A DNA stretch of 64,000 nucleotides from NCBI GenBank assembly GCA_023436585.1, contig JAEZIN010000012.1, positions 186,001 to 250,000 on the forward strand, given 5' to 3'. The position numbers and the translations under genes were made by a program. The first letter of the stretch is position 1. Every line of letters begins with the position of its first letter. This stretch comes from Bacillota bacterium (GTDB lineage: Bacteria > Bacillota > Clostridia > Christensenellales > Aristaeellaceae). Of the stretch, positions 35,219 through 43,727 are shown piece after piece. A model generated the notes under the pieces. It saw only the letters and a program-made list of their open reading frames with translations, ran no database searches and had not been told where the DNA came from.

Positions 35219-38200
35219 TTATGGAATCTGGATGTATAAGCTTTCCTGGAGTGCGCTGAGCAAACGGACCGATCCGTCCTGCATGACAAGACAGCATGAC
35301 GAATCATCCAGCTTGGAAATGTATGAAACACCATTGAGCAAATGTGTCGGTACTGCAATGGGACTTTTTGTATACAGGCTTCCCCAACCGTATAATTGCC
35401 CGTCATGGGTCACAGCCAGTACGGCTTTATCTAAGACCACGGCTTGGCGCACATTTAAAAGAGGAGTGGTATCACTCAGCATCACCTGTGTAAACACGTT
35501 TTTGGAAGCAACCGGTCCAAGCTGGGATTGGCTGTTGTCTCCACCCATCCATACGCTTCCGTCGCTCAATACAGCGCAAATATTGCTTTCATCCATGGAC
35601 AGAGAGGCTTTCCCGGATCCGGCTTCCTTCACACCGGCTTTTATGGCGATTTTCTGGGGCAGGTCACGAACGCTTTTCACCTTCAGACTCTTGGCAAGGG
35701 CCGCGTCTATTTCTCCCCAAAGGTATACGGTATCCCCGGACAGTGCCGCGACCGCCTTGCCATCTGCCGCAACAGCCTCTATGCCTGTCAGCAGATTCTT
35801 TTGCGATTTTGTATCGGATAAGAAAACAGGTACTGCTTCTTGTTCGCTTTCCCTTGTCCAGTAGAGCAGGCTTCCCTTCTCCAGCTGAACGGTCTGTACC
35901 TTGTTTTTCACGATCTGCTCCCATTCGCTTGAGCCATCCCCCAACAGCAGCAGAATCGCCTCATCGCTGAAGGAGGCACTCTGGATGGACTGCTCGATAT
36001 TAGCCAGATAGATAAGGGCCGCTCCCGCGCATTCGCTGTCCAGCGTATCCGAGAAGAATCCGTTTCCCCCGCCGAAGCAATACAGCTGCCGGGTACTGTC
36101 AACAGCCAGTACAAGCTTGCCATTTCCATACAATGCCGTGAAGGCGGCGCTTTCATCCTTGGGCAAAGTAGCATCCATAGCGGGGCCAACCGCATTTCCG
36201 CTGCGTGTATACTTGATAATCCAGCCAAACTGATCCAGAACATACAGATATGTTCCATCGGAAGCCACCTGCCTGGCCTGGACAGGTTGATCTTGCCGGT
36301 CGGACAGCGTCTTCCGTTTTTGCTCTGACGAGACTTCCGTCAGCTTATTTGCCTTTGCTTCCTCTGCCGCAATTTTTAAACCAGCCAGTTCCTCTTCTGT
36401 AAGCCAAGGGGCATTCCCCATAGCCCGATTGGCTTTGTATGCCAGAAGCGCATCTTCCGTCGCCTGGTCCCATACGCCGTCAGGCCGGTGCCTATAGGTT
36501 GGAACCACGGCAAGAAGCGCTTCCTGCATTTGCGTTATTTCTTGCGGCGTACCGGTTACTGCAGAGAGCCTCCATTGTTCTTTGATCGCGTATGGTATTG
36601 CCAATGGAGCGCCTGCAGCAGCACCATAGCTGTCGTTTATGAACAGCGTGCCATTCCCGGGAGATATCAAGCGCAGGGCAGCTTTGCCGCTATCTACAGA
36701 AAGAATCTCGACATGGCCGGATTCATCCCAAACCTGGGGAGCTATCTCCATAGCGGCATCGTCGGAGGTCCTAAATGCCACCTCCACCACGTCCCCTTCA
36801 GTTCCTTTAAGACCGGAATCAGGCAGATCCACCCCCGTGATATGTCGCGACACTGTAACAGGCAGTTCGAACCTTTTCCCTTGGTGTTCCACCAGAAGGG
36901 TTGTGCTGCCGACCTTCCGCCCGGTGAGGATGTATGTGCTCCCATCATAGGAAATATCCACCACGGAATCATCCGCAACAGTAACTTCAAGCGGAAGTCT
37001 TCCCCCGCTGTACAACTGATAATTCAGCGTCGCACTCTTGCCAATGAACAGATCGCCGGATATGCGGGGTTCTTGCGCGAAACCATCCAGCACTTCCACC
37101 AGGCAGTGGTATACCGCATCATGATATATGAATTCGCAAACAAACAATCCCGGCTTCAAAGAAGTCCATTCCTTATTTGCGCCAAGGTCCAGCCAACGGA
37201 TGCCTGCCGCGGCGTCATCGCCTGTCAGAGACCATGCTTGATAATCGCAATCAACATCTGATCCCAAAAGAGTGTAAGGTGTAAATACCATAGACTTGCT
37301 TTGAAGCTGTCCCAGCGTTAATTGGTAGTAAGCGTATACTTCAGTGGAATCCGGCAACAATGCCTTGTTCTGGAGGCTTTCCCTGCCCACCGGCTCATAA
37401 TTGGCCGTAATACCCATAAGGGGGTCATAGGCCGTAACCATGACAGAATAGGAATCCACGCCGTCCGTGAAGAGGATTTCCCCATTCTCCACGGGCTTTA
37501 AAGCAGATATAGACGCTTCGTTCCCCTGGATGTATACCTCGAGGGCTTCCTTATCGGATACACTCGCTGTCACGGATACTTCCTCACCCTGGCTGGTAAG
37601 CAACTTGACAGTTTGAGGCGTACGGCAAGCCATGGTGATCTGCGTAGAGGAGACTCCCTCCAAAATGGGCTGCACCTGCACAGTCACCGCCTCATCCGTG
37701 CCATAGCTGTCCCTGATGCGTATCTGATCCTCTCCCGGAGCAAGGGCGGTAATCAAAAGCCCCTCCTCCGTTTGCAAAAGGGAAATAGAGGATCCGTCTT
37801 TGATCCAGGATAATTCCAAAGGAAGCTCCTGCCTGGACAGAGGCAGCTGTACAAGGAAGGTTTGTCCTTTGCGAAGCGTGAGGGTGTCCAACTCCTGCAG
37901 GTAGCCGGGCAGATTCACATTTACCTGGACTATTTGGTCATCGCCATAATCGTTGTAAATGCGCACGCTTGCGGCACCGGGCCTGAGCCCCTCAAAAACC
38001 AGCGCCTCATCCTCCTGCACAACACGGACAATTTGCTCGCCATTCGCATCCTTGTATTCCACATGGAAAGAGATCCTGCTCTTGTCCGCCTGAATGGGAT
38101 AGGCGGACTTTTCTCCCATCTGCAATGTGACAGAAGTGAGCGTGCGCAACTGCTGGGAAGCCGCAACGGAGAATTCTTCCCCTGCCGTTTTGCTTATGAC

Positions 38201-40432
38201 CTGCCCCATTTCGTTTAGCGCGGTTACTTCAAGCAAATACTGCCCCGGCGTTACCTGGAGGCTGAGTTCTGTGGGGGTAACAGGTTCTGAAAGGGGTTGG
38301 CCATTTACTGCCACACGGTAAGCTGCGGCGCCATCCACTTCTGTCCATGTGATGTGCGCGGTATAATCCAGTGTGGAAATTTCACCTGTAGATATTACAG
38401 GAGCAGGCAAAACCGTCTCCACCGCAAGCTGCTGCGACGGCGGTGAGGAAAAGGCCTCCCCTGCTGTATCCTCCATAAGGGCGCGCACTTCAATGCCGTA
38501 CGTTTCCCCAACGGCAAGATCAGGGAGCATGATGGCGGGCTCTGTTATTTTGTAGACTTGAGTTGCACCGTTTTGTGCCGTTACAGTTACTTCATACGCT
38601 GTGGCATAATCGCTTTCTTCCCAGGCAATATCCAGCTGGCCGTTCAGATATTCTGCCTGCGCACCGGCGGGAGCCGCGAGGCTTTCATAATAGAAGGAAA
38701 CCGACTTGGCGCTGGGATTGCCATCATCATCCACCGATACCTGCACATCGGCCGAGCTCATCAGCGGATGATCTACCTGTATATCCCGGCTGGGCGAGAC
38801 GGAGGAGGTTTCCCCTGCCGGGAGGCTCACCGTTTCCTGATAGATGGATACTCCATCCAGTAAGTAATTGACCTGAACCGATGCAAAAACAGCCTTGGGT
38901 TCAGCAGTAACAAGGTCCGATGGCGAGGGAGTGGCTATTTGCTTTGCGGGCGTCGGCGTGTCTTTGGGCGTACGGGAGATGGAGGGCGCCGGCGTAATGC
39001 GCGGGGTAACGGAAGGGGCAATGGATATTGACGGTGCGGGCGTGATGGTTGGGCTGGCCGTCGGCGTCGCAGGCAAAGGAGTGGGATACGTCAAAAGCAG
39101 ATTTTGCTGTTCCTGAGTCAATTTACTTTCATACTGTATATCAAGGTTGGCCGCCGCGTAAAAAAGATGCAGCGCCTCCATGGTCACATCATCCATGCTG
39201 CCGCTGGCAAGCACATCCGAATATCCCAAAGCATAAAGCTTTTCCTGCAAAACAAGCAGTTCCATGCTGCCGGTCAACTGTTTATAAAGAACCAGGCCCG
39301 GAGAAACGGAAGGCGCAATGGTGACAGGCAGCTGCGAGAAAAGGGATGGTGTGGGTCCCACCGTACCCGAATTCCGCGGAGAAGAAAGGATCAGGAACAA
39401 AACGCCGCACAGAAGGACAGCGAGTGCCGAAACCGGTAAAACAACCCACCGTTTTGTGTTGTCCCTTGGGAAATGCCGGCGAATATCCTGTATGAACTCC
39501 TCCGCCGTCTGATATCTGTCTTTGAAGGATGGTTGGGTGGCTTTTTTCAGGATGCCATCCAGCCATGCCGGAAGGTCCGGCTGAACGGACCGGATCGGCT
39601 GGATGATCCCCTGCTCATTCTTGGTAGGCAGCCGGCCAGAGAGCAGCTTGAATATACAGATGCCCACCGCATACAAGTCGGTATAGGGGCCTTGCTTTTG
39701 ATCCAGAAGCTGCTCTGGCGCAGTATAGATGCCTTTTTCGGAATGGGTGAATATCTGCTCGGCCTGCCTGGCGTGAAAGCGCGCCGACCCGAAATCCAGG
39801 AGCTTGATTTGGTTGTTTTGCAGGCAATAGATGTTATCACAGCTCACGTCCCGGTGTATCAAGTCCCGCTTGTGGACCTCATCCAACGTTTTGAGTACCT
39901 GCAAAATAATGATCATGCCTTCCTTCAGGCCAAGATGACCATTATATGCTTTCATGTAATTATTGAGCGTGCGTCCATCCAAATACTCCATGACCAAATA
40001 AGCCGTATTGTTATCCAGAAAATAATCGTTTATCTGTACGACGCCCGGAATATGCTTGATTTTCTCCAGGCGCTGTGCTTCCTCGTGGAAGTGCCTCATG
40101 TTTTCGTCAAAGGAGCTTTGATAATCATGGGACAAGATTTTAATGCTCATGGAATCGGGGTTCCTGGTACAAATTGATCCGGGGAAATATTCTTTTATGG
40201 CCCTTCGGACACCCAGGAATATATCCCAGGCTATATAGGTGATCCCAAACCCGCCGCGCCCCAGCGACCTGCCGATGATATACCGTTTCTGCGGATGAAT
40301 AACGCTGCCCAAAGGCAAATCCATCATATTGACGGTGCGCAGGTTTAAATCGCTGTTGCAATATGGACATTTTGCTGCTGACGCATCCGCGATAATATTC
40401 ATGCAATAATAGCAATGCCGATCAGAAGCCAT
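35219..40432 (-). CDS. Giant receptor Ser/Thr protein kinase with Ig-like and RCC1-like outside domains
   Basis: A 1737-aa single-pass protein starting at 40432 (AAGGAGG upstream). Order: zinc ribbon Cys7, 10, 22, 25; Hanks-type kinase about 45-320 with glycine loop GRSLGRGGFGITY, Lys80 (RAIKEYFP), HRDVSCDN (Asp195), DFG (Asp213) and APE; transmembrane helix about 330-350; then about 1380 outside residues. These include a PG_binding_1-like unit, Pro/Thr linker, fibronectin/Big-like beta domains, a second PG_binding-like unit and RCC1-like blades near the end (SVWMGGDNSQSQLGPV, QLYGWGSLY). It should phosphorylate cytoplasmic Ser/Thr targets in response to an outside signal. It lies 23 bp from the pseudokinase and close to PP2C. 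Confidence 0.9.
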   Translation of the reverse strand: MASDRHCYYCMNIIADASAAKCPYCNSDLNLRTVNMMDLPLGSVIHPQKRYIIGRSLGRGGFGITYIAWDIFLGVRRAIKEYFPGSICTRNPDSMSIKILSHDYQSSFDENMRHFHEEAQRLEKIKHIPGVVQINDYFLDNNTAYLVMEYLDGRTLNNYMKAYNGHLGLKEGMIIILQVLKTLDEVHKRDLIHRDVSCDNIYCLQNNQIKLLDFGSARFHARQAEQIFTHSEKGIYTAPEQLLDQKQGPYTDLYAVGICIFKLLSGRLPTKNEQGIIQPIRSVQPDLPAWLDGILKKATQPSFKDRYQTAEEFIQDIRRHFPRDNTKRWVVLPVSALAVLLCGVLFLILSSPRNSGTVGPTPSLFSQLPVTIAPSVSPGLVLYKQLTGSMELLVLQEKLYALGYSDVLASGSMDDVTMEALHLFYAAANLDIQYESKLTQEQQNLLLTYPTPLPATPTASPTITPAPSISIAPSVTPRITPAPSISRTPKDTPTPAKQIATPSPSDLVTAEPKAVFASVQVNYLLDGVSIYQETVSLPAGETSSVSPSRDIQVDHPLMSSADVQVSVDDDGNPSAKSVSFYYESLAAPAGAQAEYLNGQLDIAWEESDYATAYEVTVTAQNGATQVYKITEPAIMLPDLAVGETYGIEVRALMEDTAGEAFSSPPSQQLAVETVLPAPVISTGEISTLDYTAHITWTEVDGAAAYRVAVNGQPLSEPVTPTELSLQVTPGQYLLEVTALNEMGQVISKTAGEEFSVAASQQLRTLTSVTLQMGEKSAYPIQADKSRISFHVEYKDANGEQIVRVVQEDEALVFEGLRPGAASVRIYNDYGDDQIVQVNVNLPGYLQELDTLTLRKGQTFLVQLPLSRQELPLELSWIKDGSSISLLQTEEGLLITALAPGEDQIRIRDSYGTDEAVTVQVQPILEGVSSTQITMACRTPQTVKLLTSQGEEVSVTASVSDKEALEVYIQGNEASISALKPVENGEILFTDGVDSYSVMVTAYDPLMGITANYEPVGRESLQNKALLPDSTEVYAYYQLTLGQLQSKSMVFTPYTLLGSDVDCDYQAWSLTGDDAAAGIRWLDLGANKEWTSLKPGLFVCEFIYHDAVYHCLVEVLDGFAQEPRISGDLFIGKSATLNYQLYSGGRLPLEVTVADDSVVDISYDGSTYILTGRKVGSTTLLVEHQGKRFELPVTVSRHITGVDLPDSGLKGTEGDVVEVAFRTSDDAAMEIAPQVWDESGHVEILSVDSGKAALRLISPGNGTLFINDSYGAAAGAPLAIPYAIKEQWRLSAVTGTPQEITQMQEALLAVVPTYRHRPDGVWDQATEDALLAYKANRAMGNAPWLTEEELAGLKIAAEEAKANKLTEVSSEQKRKTLSDRQDQPVQARQVASDGTYLYVLDQFGWIIKYTRSGNAVGPAMDATLPKDESAAFTALYGNGKLVLAVDSTRQLYCFGGGNGFFSDTLDSECAGAALIYLANIEQSIQSASFSDEAILLLLGDGSSEWEQIVKNKVQTVQLEKGSLLYWTRESEQEAVPVFLSDTKSQKNLLTGIEAVAADGKAVAALSGDTVYLWGEIDAALAKSLKVKSVRDLPQKIAIKAGVKEAGSGKASLSMDESNICAVLSDGSVWMGGDNSQSQLGPVASKNVFTQVMLSDTTPLLNVRQAVVLDKAVLAVTHDGQLYGWGSLYTKSPIAVPTHLLNGVSYISKLDDSSCCLVMQDGSVRLLSALQESLYIQIP

Positions 40433-40551
40433 CTGCCCGTTTCCCTCCTTTGTGACCCCTGCGCATTGCGGGAGAAATAAAATAATCAATAGCTATAAAG
40501 CGGCGGCTTCCATGGCGCCGTAGCCGAGTTTCAAATATGGATACTCATGTT

Positions 40552-43500
40552 CTATATTGGCTGGCCGGAAAGATCGTATCTTGCTTCAGATTCCAAATTC
40601 CCGGCTTGATCATAGACCCTCTCCATTTTTGCGTACCCCCCTTTTCGCTCCACAGGCTCGCCATCCGTGCCAAAATACACTTCACGCACCACCTGGCCCT
40701 TGGCATTGTATCCCCTCTCCAGCCTGGCATACCCCAAAGAGTTACAAACCAAAGCAAGATCGGCATTCAGGTATGTTTCTGATGCCACCAGGCCTTTTTC
40801 GCTGTATGCGTACTGCACGGCCGCATAGCCATCCTCCCTGAGGACAGGCATGCCGGACACATCCAGGTACAATATTTCTATCACTTTCCGCTGTTCGTTG
40901 TATGTACGCTGAATCTGCGCATACCCGCCCCGAGTCATCATCTTTTCACCGGACGCATCCATATACCACTGGCGCCGTATATTCCCCGCGGAATCATATT
41001 GGTTCCCCAAAGCATAATATCCGCTTGAAAGTGCAACAGGCTGATCATTTTCATCAAGATACCATTCCTTTATGGCACGCCCGGAAGCATCATACTCCCT
41101 GCAGACGGATGCATAGCCTTCCGGGCGGCGCACCGGGAGATTCATGGAAAAGTACATTTCCCGAATGACAAACCCCGCTTCGTTATACACACGTTTGAAG
41201 CTGGTATAGCCACTGCTGTTTCGTTGGGGCTGCATGTTTTCATCCAGGTATGCTTCGGATGTTATGCGCCCCCGGTCATCGTACGTACGGACGACTGCCG
41301 CGTAACCTCGGTCTGCGCTGTACAGTTTACCGCCCGGCGCAAAATAACTCTCCGTCAGCAGGTTTCCAGCGGCATCATATGTGCGTTCTACGCTGCTTGC
41401 GCCGGATTTGTTGATGGTTTCCTTCCCCTGTTCATCCAGATATGACTCCCGTGTCACCTTGCCGTTCTTGTCATATTCCCTGGCAATGGCCGCATAGCCG
41501 CCGGAGAGAAAAACCGGCCTATCCTCAGCATCATAAAAGCTTTCCAGCTTCACTTTTCCTGATGTGTCATATTCCATGCGTAGGATCGCATAGCCATTGG
41601 AAAGCAAAAGCGGCTTCCAATCCGTGTTCAGATAGGCCTGATACGTCATTTGCCCTTTTGCATCATACTCGCGCCGGATTCCCGCATAACCGGCCGCCAA
41701 AAGAACCGGCTTAGCCAGCGTATCAAAATACTGCTCCAGTATCGTCCTTCCATTTTCGGTATACTGCCTGTATACCATCGCATACCCCTGCTGGCGCAGG
41801 CACAACTCCCCATCTGTTCCCAAATACCGTTCCAGGGCAATGTTTCCAAACCCGTCGTATTCCCTTTCCACCGCGGCATACCCGTTTTTAATCAGCATGG
41901 GCTGCCCGTGCTGGTCAAAGTACGCCTCGCTTATAACCGCTTTTTTTTCATTGTATATCCGTTCCACACGGGCGTACCCCTTATTTGTCACCACAGGGGC
42001 ACCCTGTTGATCGAAATACGCTTCATACGATACATTGCCCGCAGCGTCATAACGCTTTTCAATGCGTGCATATCCATTGGAAGACAAGGTCAAACGCCCT
42101 TCTTCATCCAAATACTTTTCTTCCAACATCTTGTTCTGTTCGTTGTATGACTTCTCAAGCGCGCTGTATCCCAAAGCGCATGACACAGCTTCGCCAGTTT
42201 GCGAAAAATAGCGCTCCTCAATTATGTTGCCGCTCTTGTCATATGCTTTTGTTACCTCATGATAGCCTGCCTTGCATAGGACCGCTTTATCATCGGGGCC
42301 GAAATAAGATTCTTTCACCATCTGATTGTTATTGTTGTATTCCCGCACCACCCTGGCAAAGCCTCCCGGTCCTGACACCGGCGCCTCGTTCTCGTCAAAA
42401 TAGCTTTCGCCAGCAATCCTGCCTGCCTCATCATACGTTTTTTGTATCCCGGCATAGCCGGATGATAAGCGGACAAGCTGCCCATCCGCACCGTAATACC
42501 ATTCCGAGAGAACCTGCCTTTTACGGTTGAATGTGCGTTTTACCCCGGCATAGCCGGAAGACAGCAGGCGTGGATCCCCGTTTGCATCAAAATACTCTTC
42601 TTCTATGATGTTTCTGTTCCGGTCGTATGCACGGGTCACAGCGGCATAGCCCCGCTTGGACAGGACAGGCTTCAGGGAGGCGTCGTAATACTCCTGCCTT
42701 ATGATATTGCCGCTGCGATGGGTGTTCACAAGCCTGGCATATCCCATGGACGTCATTACCAATTCACCCTGTGTTCCATAATAGGTGATGGTTTTGGGCT
42801 GATCCCTGTCATCATAGGTATACTCTACAGCGGCAAAGCCGTCCTTCAGGCATATGGGCTTGCCGTCGGCGCCAAAGTAGGACTCCAGCTTCACAAGCTT
42901 GTCAGCATTATACGTATAGGCAACCCTGGCATAGCCGCTGCTTTGGACGAGCAGCATGCCGCTTTCGTCGTAATATGAGCAGGATAGCTTGCGCGAGCCG
43001 TCGTATGTTTGCACCATGGCCGCATACCCCGGTTTGGCTACGACAGGCATACCTCCGGCGTCATAATACCTTACGGAATGGACAATACTGGTGCTCTTGC
43101 GTTCATAATCCACAAAGGCGTATCCGTCTTTGCAAAGCATATACCGGCCCTGTTCATCCAGGAATTCCTGCTTTGTCAGCAGGCCGTTTTCGCTGTAGGT
43201 AATGATTTGGGTAGCAAACAAACCGGGTGGTACTACGGGCTTGCCCTCCGTATCAAAGTACTCCACCTTGCGCAGCTTTCGCCCTTTGTAGGTGTTCACC
43301 ACCTTGGCATACCCCTGGGGAAGCAAAAAAACGCTGCCGTCAGCTTTATAAAATACTGTCTCCAGCAGCCTACCGAAACCATCAAACCGGCTTACCTGCC
43401 TGGCATAACCATGCGTTGTATCCACCAGTTTCCCTTGCGTGTCGTAGTAGCAGACCTCAAGGGGTTTAAAACGCCCATTCAAGGTGCGTGTATAGGATGA

Positions 43501-43686
43501 GTAACCCTCCCGGCACGTTGCGGGCTGCCCGTTTTTATCCAGCCAGGCGCATGACACAATATGTCCGTGTTCATATGTATAAGCCGCATGCGGCTCTTCT
43601 TCTACGCCGAAAGCTGCAGGCAAGACTGTCAGAAAGCAAAGCAACAAGCAGATCCCTGCGATCTGCCTGTACCTTTTCATGCGCAT
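40552..43686 (-). CDS. Secreted protein made of about 31 tandem 32-residue YD-like repeats
   Basis: A 1044-aa protein with an N-terminal signal peptide (AGICLLLCFLTVLPAAFG). From residue 61 to the end it consists of 31 units of 32 residues (a few 30-33) with consensus GYAxVxRxYDxxGNxxxExY then FDxxGxPVxxxx. The pattern recalls RHS/YD repeats and other beta-strand wrap repeats, but the 32-residue period and Gly-Tyr-Ala mark are distinct. No toxin domain follows. A long extracellular beta-structure or filament is possible. It sits between a candidate lipase effector and the receptor kinase, 41 bp after the former. AGGAGGGGG stands upstream of the start. Confidence 0.8.
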   Translation of the reverse strand: MRMKRYRQIAGICLLLCFLTVLPAAFGVEEEPHAAYTYEHGHIVSCAWLDKNGQPATCREGYSSYTRTLNGRFKPLEVCYYDTQGKLVDTTHGYARQVSRFDGFGRLLETVFYKADGSVFLLPQGYAKVVNTYKGRKLRKVEYFDTEGKPVVPPGLFATQIITYSENGLLTKQEFLDEQGRYMLCKDGYAFVDYERKSTSIVHSVRYYDAGGMPVVAKPGYAAMVQTYDGSRKLSCSYYDESGMLLVQSSGYARVAYTYNADKLVKLESYFGADGKPICLKDGFAAVEYTYDDRDQPKTITYYGTQGELVMTSMGYARLVNTHRSGNIIRQEYYDASLKPVLSKRGYAAVTRAYDRNRNIIEEEYFDANGDPRLLSSGYAGVKRTFNRKRQVLSEWYYGADGQLVRLSSGYAGIQKTYDEAGRIAGESYFDENEAPVSGPGGFARVVREYNNNNQMVKESYFGPDDKAVLCKAGYHEVTKAYDKSGNIIEERYFSQTGEAVSCALGYSALEKSYNEQNKMLEEKYLDEEGRLTLSSNGYARIEKRYDAAGNVSYEAYFDQQGAPVVTNKGYARVERIYNEKKAVISEAYFDQHGQPMLIKNGYAAVEREYDGFGNIALERYLGTDGELCLRQQGYAMVYRQYTENGRTILEQYFDTLAKPVLLAAGYAGIRREYDAKGQMTYQAYLNTDWKPLLLSNGYAILRMEYDTSGKVKLESFYDAEDRPVFLSGGYAAIAREYDKNGKVTRESYLDEQGKETINKSGASSVERTYDAAGNLLTESYFAPGGKLYSADRGYAAVVRTYDDRGRITSEAYLDENMQPQRNSSGYTSFKRVYNEAGFVIREMYFSMNLPVRRPEGYASVCREYDASGRAIKEWYLDENDQPVALSSGYYALGNQYDSAGNIRRQWYMDASGEKMMTRGGYAQIQRTYNEQRKVIEILYLDVSGMPVLREDGYAAVQYAYSEKGLVASETYLNADLALVCNSLGYARLERGYNAKGQVVREVYFGTDGEPVERKGGYAKMERVYDQAGNLESEARYDLSGQPI
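40555..43506 (-). repeat. 31 x ~96-bp coding tandem repeats
   Basis: The 96-bp periodicity underlies the 32-residue repeats of the secreted YD-like protein. Units are well diverged at DNA level, so the array is old and stable, not a recent expansion. Confidence 0.85.
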
Positions 43687-43727
43687 GGGATGAAATCCCC
43701 CTCCTTTCCCGCTAATGCCACATTTTT

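Noticed and set aside
40555..43506. 96-bp periodicity considered as a CRISPR or satellite array
   Set aside because: Repeats are diverged at DNA level but conserved as protein, inside one intact reading frame.
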